A stretch of 64,000 nt of DNA from Nymphaea colorata (taxonomy: Eukaryota > Streptophyta > Magnoliopsida > Nymphaeales > Nymphaeaceae): the NCBI RefSeq assembly GCF_008831285.2, contig NC_045148.1:5272001-5336000 (forward strand). The letters are read 5' to 3'. Shown here in pieces: positions 49,146-61,176 of the stretch (its first letter is position 1; each line of letters starts with the position of its first letter). Both the position numbers and the translations under genes were made by a program. The notes below the pieces were generated by a model that did not search any database, was not told the origin of the DNA, and saw only the letters and a program-made list of their open reading frames with translations.

Positions 49146-49318
49146 TAGAGGCAGAAACTTCTAGCTAAGGGGCACTAGTCATAAACTTTTACTTTTAGGG
49201 GGCACCAATATGTAAATGAGGAAAATTTTCATGAAGTCTTAATATGAGAATCGAATTTTTTTTGTGGGTCTGTATGGGCAATCGCCCACACCTGCCTCTG
49301 CCCCTGGCTAGAAGACAA
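49146..49318. mobile_element. hAT-like MITE, 'ggcagaggcag' family
   Basis: The left end gaggcagaaacttctag and the right end, on the opposite strand, ccaggggcagaggcagg bracket an AT-rich interior with 'aggggcactag' and 'agggggcacca'. The right half carries 'gggcaatcgcccacacc', also found in the 27.6-kb copy. 'ctaga' strings on both sides may be what is left of the target duplication. Confidence 0.6.
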
Positions 49319-49579
49319 ACATGTTCAAGTTAAACTATGGAGTTTTACTTGAAATTACCTCAGAAAATATATTGGAAGTCCTGAATGCTCGGATAAAAGG
49401 TCCAACAAGTACACCTAACCCGGACGACGTTGAAGTTTGTTTGTGACTTAAACAAGTCCTTGGAGTGGTATTCGACTTAGATGCTAAGAGATTTATGCAG
49501 TGCATTGACTGAAAATACCAAAATTCAATCTCTTGTTGCAAAATATGGGGAAACCAGCGTTCTTTTCAGCAAATTCAGG

Positions 49580-50110
49580 CCTGAAACTGTTGGGACTTTA
49601 GTGATCCTTTTAGAGAAGCGTCATAAATTGTCTGACCATATTAAGCTTTTAATTGATACTATCTTGAGAAGCACCATAAATAGTCCCAACGTATTGTTTT
49701 CACTGACATTTTCTTAGAGAAGTGTCACAGGTAGTACAAATGGTATTAGCCTCATGTCTTGATGTTATTTTGAGATGTGTCGCAATTAATAGTCCCACCA
49801 ATACTGGTTTTAGCTGACATTTTTGCTGCAAAAGCATAAGAGATGATCCCAATAGTTTTTATCTTTCACTTGCGCTGGAAGTGTCACAAATAGTTCTCAA
49901 AGACATTTCTTGAGAAAGCTTCACATATGGTCCTAGTAGTTTTTTGGTTCTACTGATGCTATTTCGAGAAGCATCACGGTTGGTCATTCTCCACTAAGAG
50001 AATTCCACAAGCATCACAAATAGTCCCACTTTTGAGTCTTCACTGGTGCTTTCACTAGTTGTGTCACATACGGTCCTCTTTCCGGTCTTCTGTTTTTTTC
50101 ATTGATGTCA
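49580..50110. repeat. CACTA-like subterminal repeat array, copy 2
   Basis: It repeats, in the same orientation and nearly the same order, the motif series of 46580-47130. 'ttgagaagcaccataaatag' lies at about 49663, matching 'tcaagaagcaccataaatag' at 46714. Further shared phrases follow: 'ctgacatttt', 'tagtcccaccaatactggtt', 'gatgatccca', 'cgagaagcatcacggttggt', 'gcatcacaaatagtcccac'. A 'gacgt/tgtcagt' series continues to about 50430. Confidence 0.65.
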
Positions 50111-50454
50111 TCTATCATATCATTATATATAGATGGTCACACATGTATGCATGAGAACCACAACAAAAAAAAAAGGAGGTTACTTACACGAGAAAAATGT
50201 CGTTAAATGTCCATGTAACACCAATGAAACTATTTCTGACGTTTAAGATGACACCTCGGTAAAGATTATTTCAGTAAAAGCTTTTCTGATATTTTCGATT
50301 TTCGACAAATTGTCAGTGTACTAATGTCTTTAATGATGAACAACACATGTTAGTAAAACCTTTTTTAGGAAATGTCAGTATTGATGTACATCTGGTTGAA
50401 GGACGTCAGTGAAAGTTTATGCCATCACCTTCTATAATTGTGCTTTTTTGGTCA

Positions 50455-50800
50455 GAACTGAAGCTGTTAAGGAGCATGGGATCCATCAGACCATGTGCTG
50501 AGCCTGGTGTGGAAAGGGGTTGGGTTGGTACAGTGGCATCTGAGCATGGGGTCCTACTTGCATGGGCATGTGTGCCTTAAGGCGGTAGATTGCAATGCTC
50601 TACTTTGAAAAGTTTAATCCAGTATTGAAGATTGTGAGAGATCTTCAATGGCTTATAAAGGGTTGTTAAGTGGTTGGTCATCATAGTTCCTAACTTTTTG
50701 GGTTGGAACCAAAGCTACTCGGGATGGTTTGAGATATGTTGAATTAAGGGTCCGAGCTTAGTGTGGGAATGGGTCAGGTTGTTACATTCACTGTTGTAAA
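50455..50800 (+). mobile_element. LTR-retrotransposon remnant with primer-binding-site-like motif
   Basis: 'ggttgggttggtacag' followed by tggcatctgagc (50534-50545) differs at only two positions from the tggtatcagagc primer-binding site, complementary to initiator tRNA-Met, that follows many plant LTRs. A related string 'gggtcaggttgttacattca' lies at 50757-50786. The upstream phrases also repeat: 'aactgaagctgttaaggagc' at about 50457, 'aaccaaagctactcgggatg' at about 50706, and 'gagc-tggtgtgga' against 'gagcttagtgtggga'. This suggests two eroded LTR ends. No coding domains were found. Confidence 0.5.
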
Positions 50801-50965
50801 TATATACCAATGAATGTTTCCACCTAGTGTGTTCCCATTAACTAAACCAAAAAAAGGAAGGAAACTTAATGATAAAAACCCATTTCATGTCACTAAAGGG
50901 CAACCTTTACTAACATTTCACTAGATATGTATGCGTTTTAAAGAAAATGATACTTAGTGATTAGA

Positions 50966-51000
50966 CCTTTATTGACATTCTTTTTTAATGTCAATAAAGG
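50966..51000. repeat. Perfect 14-bp-stem hairpin
   Basis: Arms cctttattgacatt and aatgtcaataaagg are exact complements around a 7-nt C/T loop. About 55 bases downstream the string 'ttttttttagtg' (ending about 51057) looks like a CACTA right end. Together they may mark a small CACTA-type non-autonomous element whose left end I could not find. Confidence 0.75.
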
Positions 51001-51059
51001 TGAAGATTTATTGATGTAAAGCTTTTCACGCATTATTTGATATCTTTTTTTTTAGTGAA

Positions 51060-52535
51060 AAAAAATCCTAAACTAAAACAAAATATATGCATAAATAAAC
51101 AACTACCTAAAGAGAGTGTTTTTGCCACAAGGTTGAAAGTGACGATCTCCTCCATTCTCCAGCCAAGATTCTAGAAAATATTTCTTAATGTTGTGCAGCC
51201 TAGCATATGTTGTAAATCATGAGTAGAAGTTGAAGTTCAGAATTTAGAAAAGCAAAAGTGTACGAAAGAAAACCTCATTCAACTCAAATAGGTAGTCATG
51301 ATATCATCATTTCTCATTCATGCCTCTCAATATTGATGCTTCAATTTTAGGTTCTAGGAGTAGAACACAAACTGAAATGTTCTCCAAGAAGAATCAAAGT
51401 GTCCCTATCAGTTAGAAGTTGAACGGTCAGAGGCAAATGCTATTTTACTTCTTAATCCAACTTAGAGCGACTTGCTTGGATTCCCTATATTGTAAATAGT
51501 TCTTAGGTATTCATTAGCAATATACATAGTAGGAGTGGAGACTAAGCTAAAAACTTCAATTTTTAGTGCCAAAAGTAATAATTGGTTCTATTGAGTCTGA
51601 TTGAAATCAAACTTGCAAAGATATTTCATTTTGACACTATACAATAGGATGTTAAACTTCTATTAGAGTTGTTAGGCAATGAAGCTACCATTGGCAAGGC
51701 AAATAGTTGAATGTAATGCATGTTACAAGGAAAAATCTAGGTGAACCACTGATAGTTTTGAAAAGACTTTTCAAGTCATTCCTAATTTGGTCTGATTCGG
51801 ATCTTGCTGTTGTTTTTTTTCTTCCCTCGCCTTTTCCTTGAAATGAGAAAGAAGATGGTAAACTCAAGTCATTTCTGGAGAATGATAGCGCACCAAACTC
51901 AAGAGCACTTAGGTCATGTGTGAAGTCTGGAAATAAACCTTCTTTATGGTCTGGATATATATGAATATGGTAGGAATAATAAGAATCAAGTTTTAGGTTG
52001 GTTGTTGAGCCTAGTGATAGGAAAATACCTAGCTCAAGGTGGAGAGCCTACATGAATGTCCCTGCAAGGCTTTACTTAGTTAATCCCTACTTGTCTCACC
52101 CTACAACAAATCGAATTTTTAGCAACAATGAGTACTCTGTGCCTAAAATTTAGGCCACCAATTGCACTACTTAGAACAACGCTCGACCCACTTGACTCGA
52201 TCCATTCAAAAAAAAATCCCAAAAAAGGTGCTCTTTTGTCATTTTCACCGATGCAAGGAGGTTGCTGTATATTTTTAGAGCAATCTAGGGTTTTCACCAT
52301 TTTCTTTCATGGGTTTCCTCTTCAAGAACGAGGAAAAAAACGAAGCTAGTTATATGTGTCGTCTCCATGTATGAATTCATGCATCATTTTAATAATGACA
52401 AAAAATGCCCATGATTCATACAAAAAAGAGACTTTTTGTAGGAACTAAAAAAGAAAACTACAAAAAAAAAAATCAAAATTGGATAAAGGCAAAATTTGTC
52501 AATTCATATATGCATATTGTTATGACCAATATACC
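51060..52535. other. Intergenic DNA, nothing recognised
   Basis: Overlapping 73- and 74-codon frames at 52076-52349 lie on opposite strands without domains. The rest is AT-rich. Confidence 0.4.
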
Positions 52536-52539
52536 CCTT

Positions 52540-52875
52540 TGAACATTAAAAAAGTGTTTTCGTTTTTTATCCCACTCATAGCATTATCTCATTATCTCAT
52601 AAATATTTTATTATCTCATAAACATTATCTCATAGTTGTGTTTAGCATTATCTCATACATTTGCTTGTTATCTTATTATTTCATACTTATGTTTAGTGTT
52701 ATCTCATACATTCATATGTTATCTTATTATCTCATAAATCTTTTGTTATCTCATAAACATTATCACTTTACTGTTATCTCACACATCCGTCTTCGTTATC
52801 TTATTATCTCATAAATATTTTATTATCACATAAACATTATCTCATATTTATTTGTTATTTCATACTTATTTGTAT
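52540..52875. repeat. Minisatellite of 'ttatctcata' units with higher-order structure
   Basis: About 20 variants of ttatctcata/ttatctcaca recur at 11-25 base spacing. A longer phrase, 'ttattatctcataaatattt' plus tattatc-cataaacattatctcata, appears near 52588 and again near 52803, so the array has a higher-order period of roughly 215 bases. It explains the 111-codon Tyr/Ile/Leu/Ser-rich frame. Confidence 0.85.
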
Positions 52876-52986
52876 CTCACATGCAATGTTTGGGCATGAA
52901 AATAAATGTGCATACTAGTAATAGACATCTGATGTACCGTCGTTACATAAGGGCAGCCTATAGAACTTGATTCTACAAAAAAAGGA

Positions 52987-53238
52987 GTGCGGAGAAAACA
53001 CTGCGAGTGGATAATAGAGTCAAGGGTGTTGATCGAGAGCTTCGGCTATGGACCTTCTCCATGGGTTGGATTCGATGGCATCGCAGAGGTTGTTCAGGTC
53101 GGAGATGGTGCACTAGAACAGACCGCGTTTTCATTCCCAACTTCTGATGCTAATGGCATGAGGGTTTCAGCTAGGTGTCACAAGTGTCTGAAGATGCCAA
53201 TGGCGCCGACTACCACCTTGTGTGAAGAAGCTTTGTAG
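52987..53238 (+). other. 83-codon open frame, unassigned
   Basis: This is a GC-richer frame starting MRRKHCEW and ending with a Cys-rich segment (C-H-K-C-L-K). No domain is recognised. The composition differs from the AT-rich minisatellite just upstream and hints at a gene or transposon fragment. Similar composition without a long frame continues to about 53430. Confidence 0.3.
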
Positions 53239-53439
53239 CTGTTAGGAGTCAAGGATTCTAAACGTTATCATGAAGTATGGAATAGATATTATGGTCACAG
53301 TTCCCCAATCACTCGTACATGGAATCAGTGAGATCCTGGGGCAGAATGGTCGAATGAGAGGGCTTCCTCTCACACAGAGAGTATGCATGCACAGGATTGG
53401 CTTCTAAAGCATTGTCACTCAGATGAAAGGCTTTTATAG

Positions 53440-55295
53440 CAGGTAATCCTAGATGGTGCAGTTGATAAACATGTTCATTATCCATTCTCCTTTTCCAACC
53501 ATTTTCATTCTTCTATTTCTAACAAAATTTCTTCAATGATGATTGTAATTGTTCTGGAATTTGGATAATGTTTCATTTCAATACCTTTTTTAATAAATGT
53601 GGAAGTGATGCTCACAGGTGAACCTGAAACTCGGTCAAACCCAAAGATGTTCTCCAATTGCTATGTCGATAAACGTGTAAAGGAGGTGTTAATTTATTTT
53701 TCTCTCAATGCTCACATTTTTAAAGTTGTTTTCAGTCATTGATTTATCTCATCTACTATCATTTGTAGTCTTGTTCTCCTTGTTGATGGAGATCTACTGC
53801 ATCACCAACTAAAATTTGTTGCTTCTTTCTCAAATTGGATTAGTTGATCAAGGATTTAGTTTGATTTGAATGTGTCAAGGGGAGCATGTACTTGTGCTCC
53901 TATCAATGTTTGTTTTGTCTAGCTTTATTTTATTCTCACTTAAAAAATGATGAATATTAAAATGAGTAATTGAGGCTTTTGGTTAAGAACTACTATGTTG
54001 TTTTTTGTCTTTTCTCATTCTTCTTTGCTCTTATGCACTTCTTAAGCAGTTTTTACAAAAATCTACATATAATGAATATATTCTAGCTTCAGTTTTCACA
54101 TTTTATATCTGAATGATGCTTTAGCGTGGACCTAAGAGTGAGTTAATGTTGATGCAAGATGATCCAACTCCAGGAACCTATTTCTGAATCCACATTGTCA
54201 TGTGTTTACAGCTTTACAATTTACAGTTTGGAATTGTTATATGTTGTCATCTAAACTATAGCATATTCCTAAGTGATGAAGACTAATAGCCATCAGAATT
54301 GATAATATGCCTTTCACAATGAGAAAATTTAGAATTTTTCTGGTACCAACCAATACCAAGAAAATAGGTGCAGTACCATGTATACTTTTAGGTTTATTGA
54401 GATATATTGGCTATATTTGATGGAAACAAATTATCTACCCTCAAATTTGCTGCAAAACTCGGCAAGTAAATGAGTACCATGGAACATTTTAAACCATAAG
54501 TCAGAATATAATATGATATGATCACATTTACCTGGCATATTAGAGTATATGGATTTAAAAGTACAAATCAAACTGCAAAGCAATGTAAACACCTGAGACC
54601 TATGTAAGAAGGACATTACCAAAATAAAGATGCATAGCAAGAGGAAGGCATTGCCAATGGCAGATATGAAGTTATGAACATTTAGAACAAGGCTGTCAAT
54701 TGCATATGCTTTTTTGTAATGTTTTACATCAGGCATACATAAGAATTTACAGTGTAGTCTGTACTCATCTAAAATCAGCAACAAAGAACAGAAAAAATGT
54801 GTGAATATTTTTTAATATGAATCATTTAAACATGCAAAGTTGTCATAGATATATTGCAACTTCCAATAGACATGTGCCTAAGATATTACCACGGTGTGTG
54901 TGTGAAAACAGTGTTACTTGCACATCTAAAAATATCCATGTAAATAGTACATTGAACATCTCATAGGTATCTTTCAATCTAAGCATATGGCTATTGTAAA
55001 ATATAATCACTTCAATAATGTTTCAGTCATCCAACAGTGAAAATCAAAGACAAACAACTGCAATAGAGACATGAGAAAGTAGAGAGATACATTTAACTGG
55101 AAGATGTAACCAAAAAGGAACATCTTTGTGTTAGCAGGCTTCTCATTCCATAGAGACATCATAAAAATGTAGGAATATGAGTTTAATCTGCAAATCCTGC
55201 AATGTAAACATATTTCACTCACTATTGTCTGAGGGTACAAGTTTCTCTGATGCCTTCAACAGATGATGGCCAATTCCCCTATTAAGAAGAAGATA
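53440..55295. other. AT-rich intergenic DNA or intron-like sequence
   Basis: Two minus-strand frames (117 codons at 54431-54784; 77 codons at 55007-55240) are hydrophobic and Cys-containing, with no family match. If the exon-like piece at 55303-55383 is real, this could be its downstream gene region on the minus strand. I see no chain of further exons. Confidence 0.35.
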
Positions 55296-55302
55296 AACTT
55301 AC

Positions 55303-55383
55303 AATACGATTAGAGACGCCCTTGTTCTCATATGCATCCTTAGAAAAGGAGGATCGCAGGTGACCTTCATGGACTTCATCAAA
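55303..55383 (-). other. Exon-like segment with splice-site shapes
   Basis: On the minus strand 'aaacatag' precedes an 81-base stretch, open for 27 codons (F-D-E-V-H-E-G-H-L-R-S-S-F-S-K-D-A-Y-E-N...), followed by GTAAGT. The length is a multiple of three and composition is coding-like. A second open piece (G-I-G-H-H-L-L-K-A-S-E-K-L-V-P...) lies only 24 bases downstream before another GTGAGT. That gap is too short for a normal plant intron. I do not recognise the peptide. It may be a gene remnant. Confidence 0.3.
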
Positions 55384-55911
55384 CTATGTTTAATTTTGTC
55401 GACAATATAGTTAAAGTGAGTGATTTTTCTCCTTCTAGATTTTTATTCACTTGGAACTCAGAACTTGAAAGTTGAATCTTATATTCTGGAAATTATCATG
55501 AACGTGTATAACTGCTGAACAAGTATCTTTATGTTTTCAGTTCACATTTGTTTTTTATCTTGCATGTGTATAACTGCTGAACAAGTACCTTTATTTTCAG
55601 TTCATATTTGTTTTTTGGCTCCTTGATGCTGTCTTCAAAGGTTATCTAGACACATTTTAACTGTTAAAAAAATAATCTACATATTCTTCTAGTATTTGGT
55701 GATTGCATCATTTATTTTTTATATGATTTAAGTGTTTGTAAAGCTATAAATCTTCTTGTTGATTGCAAGTGTTGGTGTTCATGGATTTATCTGAAGAGAG
55801 CATTAGTGAGCATTTCTCCATAGATTGAGTGTATGCTATTGATGGGTCGGAAGGAAGAAGACATGAAGAAAAGTTTATGTGTGTTCAGGCTTTTGAAGCA
55901 ATGTCTTATTA

Positions 55912-55951
55912 TTCCATGAAGATTGTAGATATTCCATGAAGATTGTAGATC
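55912..55951. repeat. 20-bp tandem duplication
   Basis: 'attccatgaagattgtagat' occurs twice head to tail. Confidence 0.9.
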
Positions 55952-56010
55952 AGTTGTTTAAAGAAAAAGGTGCATGTGAACATACTTCTTGTAAAAATTC
56001 TTTTGATCAG

Positions 56011-56144
<134 letters not shown>

Positions 56145-58230
56145 AAAAAAGTGCATGTGAAAATAATTTTAGGCACAATGTTATTAGCCGTGGTTTTTAC
56201 AACATTTTTAGCGAGGGTTTTGAACTGTTTCAAAAGCTTTTTAGCGGTGCAGTTTTTTGTGTTTTTAGCAACTGTTTTTTCCATCCAGCATCCTTTTTCT
56301 TGTGAAACCAATTGATAACAAGTGGCGACTGATGCCATGAAAAGTTAAGAAAGCACACAACACACTAACACACCAGAGGAACATGACAAGTTTGTATTGT
56401 TCTATTCAAATCTTGGCCTATGTCCATGGAATGATGCATCACACTTAACTGTGTGGGTTTGGATTTCTTTGCTTCTAGTTTATACACATTTGTGGTACTT
56501 TATAATCAAAAAAGCATTTCCTTTGGGCAAGAAATTATTTAAGCCATGATATATGAAAACAATTATTTTTATCTTTTGTTTACACTTATATTTTATCTTT
56601 AATATGGCAAGTAGTGATCGTTTTCTTCTGTCTAATGGCATCAGGATATATGTGAAATGATGATTTCCTCTTATTTGGTTCGAAATGATTCACAAATTTG
56701 GATAAAGATCCAAAATTCCCAGCTGATTCATTGTATATGTACATCAACATGGGAATTCATAACAAACTTACAGGGATGTCAGTCAATATGACCACTATAA
56801 TGGCCATTGGAAGTGCCCTATATGAATTTATCTAGCATAAATTTCCTCCATTGTTAGTAAGACTAAATGCAATATAGTGGCTTTATGAATTTCCACTATG
56901 AGGGTATACCTGATAACATATTGGTACTCCTTAGTAGCCACTAGGTTGGAATAAATAGTGGTAAATAACAATCATCATTTATCTTTCTTTCTAAACCATT
57001 CCACCGCCTGTCTTCATTGGCTTCTATGGAACCCCTAAATTAATTTATTTACAAAGGTGCCTTTGCAAGAACTCTTCTAATTTCCTCTTTGGGAACTTAT
57101 ATAATAAGTTCTATAAAATCATTCTATATGGAACTACATGACCTAAAAAAATAAAACAATGATTAAAAAAAGAAAAAATAGGATAAATTTAGCTTTGCAA
57201 AATAATAGTAATCTACTCACAATTGTAGATAGTGTAAGTATTAACTAAAACAAAAGGACAGCGAAAAATCCTTTTGCGTAAACAAAAAGATGATTATGCA
57301 AAATTGCTTTGTTCACAGATACAAACGAGGTATGCAGAGATTGAAAAAATTAAGATTCTTTCTATCTTTGATGATAAGACTGTAGCTTATATGTCTACAA
57401 CCGTGCACAATTCTTGAAATTCTATGGTGGCTTTAAGACGTCAGGATGAAATTAAAGATTTCCACTTTTTTGTCATGTAAATTGATTGCCATAATGTAGA
57501 TTGTGTAGCCTTCCATGGTATAGGTGTTTTGCTAGTCCTTGTTGCTTCTTCGTTTCATATTCTTCAAAAGATAATAATAATAGTAATCATAATAATAATA
57601 ACAATAATAACTTGATACAAGTGAGTTCCTTTAATTCAGGAAATAATAATTTTATAGATTAAATTGTAATATTTCAAGTTTAAAGATTGCTTGATAATTT
57701 ATTACTGGACAACCACTAGAATTCAAAAGATCGTACGTTTTGCATTTGGACTGTAATTAAGATAAAAGTTGTCAACTAACATCTAGGTTACAAAGGTCAT
57801 TATTTTAGTGACGTTCCTGCAATAATTAATGCACCTTCATGCTATCAAATTAAATCGAATAGTTAGCACCATACTTAGTGTGTATGCATTATCAATGCAT
57901 GAAAATCTAATAGGCTGCATAAGCATAAGGAAATTTTTACACCAGAAACTGACTACTAAAAAGAGCATGTTGATAGTGTTATCGTTACAATATTATACTC
58001 ATAGTGATCACCAACAAGATAAGCAATAAAAGCAAGCCACTTTTATGGTATGGCCATTATTACGTTTTGCTTACATGGGCCAAAGCAAGAAGGTGGCCAC
58101 CCTGACCTTAAAAATTTTAAATAAAATATTTCAACCCATAATTGGAAAATGAAAAGAGCCCTAAGACCAAATTCAGACCCTGCCCATAATTAAGTTTCAC
58201 TAAACACACACACTCTCCCTCTCTCTCTGT
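56145..58230. other. AT-rich intergenic DNA, nothing recognised
   Basis: It contains an (AAT)n-like run at 57570-57612. No coding signal, RNA gene or transposon termini were identified. Confidence 0.45.
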
Positions 58231-58589
58231 CTTATGTGTATGTGTATAGATACTACATACATACATACAATTAATCGGAACCATCAGGGCGGTCGATTCC
58301 AACAAGATGAAAAGATGAAGAATAAATAGAAAATATGGAAGTCATGTAGTTTTTATAGGAGATAAAAATACCCCTCAAAGGAGAAAAGTATTCTCATTTA
58401 AGGAAAATGATTTGTTTCCCTCTTTTTCTTTATATATCTCTCTCCTCCTCCGAGGGGTATTATGGTCTTTTAAACAGTTTGACTTCTATACTTTTAGTTT
58501 AATATTTATCTTCTAAATTGTTTACAGTTGACAAATAAATTATTGCCATTTAGTATACAAAGTCTAGTGTTTTAATAGTGTTTTTATAA

Positions 58590-58805
58590 TAAGCAAAAAA
58601 TGAATGGCATTCATAACATCAACATTTTCATAATAGAAAAGTCAACAATTTTCATAAAAATAGCTTGATTCAAACCATGTATCATATCAAAACAATTTTA
58701 TAAATATGTTAGGATGTTTATATTTTATCTAAAATAATTTTTTAGCAAAAAAATTAAAGGGTCTAGTTTTTATCTTTGACCTAAGTGTCTGGTTTTTATC
58801 AATCT
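58590..58805 (-). mobile_element. Microsatellite-associated MITE, copy D (partial)
   Basis: Reverse orientation relative to copies A-C. Shared blocks: 'catcaacattttcataatag', 'tgattcaaaccatgtatcat', 'aaatatgttaggatgtttat', 'aaagggtctagtttttatct', 'ttgacctaagtgtctggttt' and a final 'ttatcaatctg' against the (CT)n(TA)n array. The outer half of the element is missing. It lies inside the first segmental-duplication copy, between modules 1 and 2. Confidence 0.7.
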
Positions 58806-58979
<174 letters not shown>

Positions 58980-59219
58980 CTACTTTTATTTGGGAAAGGA
59001 GGGCACTTTGAGGTAATGGGCATAATGAAAGGAAATGATTGCCATTAAACTATACGCATTTTTAACATGGAGTCCTTCCTAATCCCAAAATGCTGCCTAA
59101 ATAATATAAAAGCATGACAAATGGCAGTCACACTATGCCAAATTTTTGTCGTTTATTTACAACTTTTTTGTTAACGTGCTTAACTCAAACTTAATCATGA
59201 ATTCCATTGTCCTATTTTA

Positions 59220-59731
59220 TCAAATTTTTGTTGTGAGTACAAAAAAATTTGCAAACGCATTTAGTCCTCTGCGGTATATTTTGAGGAGGAGAATCCATTG
59301 GAATACATTATGAGTGTAAAGTGCTGCAAATTTTCACAATGCCCTTTTACGTATAGGCCCGGTTACTCGGCAGTAGGTTTGTTTCAAATAAATCTGATAA
59401 GAGTTGGGTTAGGTTTAACAATCTAATGAGACTTGTCTACCCAATACACTAACATAGTTTTTCTGAATCTGTTATCCTTAAATTTTTATGTGGGCCTCTG
59501 TTAGAAACGGTTGGCTAGAGTAAAAAAAACCAGCTAATGATGATGTTTCCTTTCTTTTCCATTTTATTAGGCAAAACACAGTGACAATCATCCAAGGCAT
59601 CAGTCTAAGCAGATCAGACCCGTGTAAACTAATTTGAAAATATGGAAACCAGACACAGAAATATCCCTCCAAGTAGAGAGAGAGAGAGAGAGAGAGAGGT
59701 ATTATGGTCTCTATGGATACCTTTTCTCTCT
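59220..59731. other. Spacer between duplication copies
   Basis: Unique AT-rich sequence with a (GA)12 run at 59675-59698. The minus-strand 92-codon frame crossing it has no domain. Confidence 0.4.
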
Positions 59732-60064
59732 GGTATGTGTGTGTATATATATACAAAGATGCAATTAATAGGAATTTTCCAGGCTGTCGATTCTAACATG
59801 ATCATAGGGTGAAGAATAAATAGAAAATATAGAAGTCATGTGGTTTTTATAAGAGATTGAAATACCCCAAAGTTAACAAGCATTCTCATTTACAAAAGAT
59901 GATTTATTTCCCCCTTTTTTCTCTACATCTCTCTCCTCCTTTGAGGCGTAATATGGTCTTTTTAAAAAAGTTTAGATTCCATACTTTTAATTCAATATTT
60001 TTTTTCTAATTTGCTTAAAATTGATTAATAAGATGATTTCCATTAAGTCTAGTATACAAAGGGT

Positions 60065-60075
60065 GTGTGTGTGTC

Positions 60076-60131
<56 letters not shown>
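60065..60131. repeat. (TG)n-(TA)24 microsatellite
   Basis: A TG run with a 'ctgtgtc' interruption is followed by about 48 bases of TA. It starts at the end of duplication module 1. Confidence 0.95.
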
Positions 60132-60133
<2 letters not shown>

Positions 60134-60539
60134 TTAGAGTGTCATCTAACCAAAATGTCTAAAACTGTAGATTTCTAAAATGTTTACTATGAAGATGTTG
60201 ATGCATACTTTGGAATTTGCAAGATAATTTCAATTTTGAAGGGTCACATGTTTATGGGCCCATAAAATTCAATATACACATTGAACTTTCGTGATTTCCT
60301 TTTTTAATCCTACAAATACTTGGGAAAATGGTGAGACAAGGATTTTATTAGATATCGTTATAGGTTGCTTCAAAATGCCACATGACACCATTGGACATCA
60401 CCTATCACCCATCTGAAAGAGATGTATGGTTGAGAGAGAAACAAGCAAAAAATGATGTGAAGTAATACTAGATGATAAAAATGTCACCTTTTTGTCCTTG
60501 TTTTTTGTTTTGCTTAGATGGTTGAGTGACTTTGAAAAG

Positions 60540-60677
<138 letters not shown>

Positions 60678-60881
60678 AAAATGAGGCAATTTAAGGTAAT
60701 GGGCATGATGAAAGGAAATGATTGCCATTAACTAGACATATTTTTCACATGGAATCCTTCCTAATCCCAGAAAACTGCCTTAAATAATATAAAAGCAAAA
60801 GAAATGTTAGTTACACGCCAAATTTTCGTCGTGGAAACTACACCTTATTGTTAACCTGCCTAACTCACTTGCTTGGTAACG

Positions 60882-61176
60882 TAATCATGAATTTGATTGG
60901 AAAGATAAAAAATGTTGTCTACATTGGCATATATCTATAATCATTTGAGATGGAATATCTCTAACTTTGCGGTTAGTTTTATTAATTTTTTGTGTGAGTT
61001 TAAAAGGAGATCCAGACTTGAAGCCAGTAATCATGAATTTCATTGGAAAGATAAAAAATGTTGTCTACATTGGCATATATCTATAATCATTTGAGATGTA
61101 ATATCTCTAACTTTGCGGTTAGTTTTATTAATTTTTTGTTGTGTGAGTTTAAAAGGAGATCCAGACTTGAAGCCAG
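60882..61176. repeat. 146/149-bp tandem duplication
   Basis: Copy 1 (60882-61027) and copy 2 (61028-61176) start 'taatcatgaatttgattgga' and 'taatcatgaatttcattgga' and end 'agacttgaagccag'. I count a few substitutions and a 3-base 'ttg' insertion in copy 2. The near identity points to a recent event. Confidence 0.95.
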
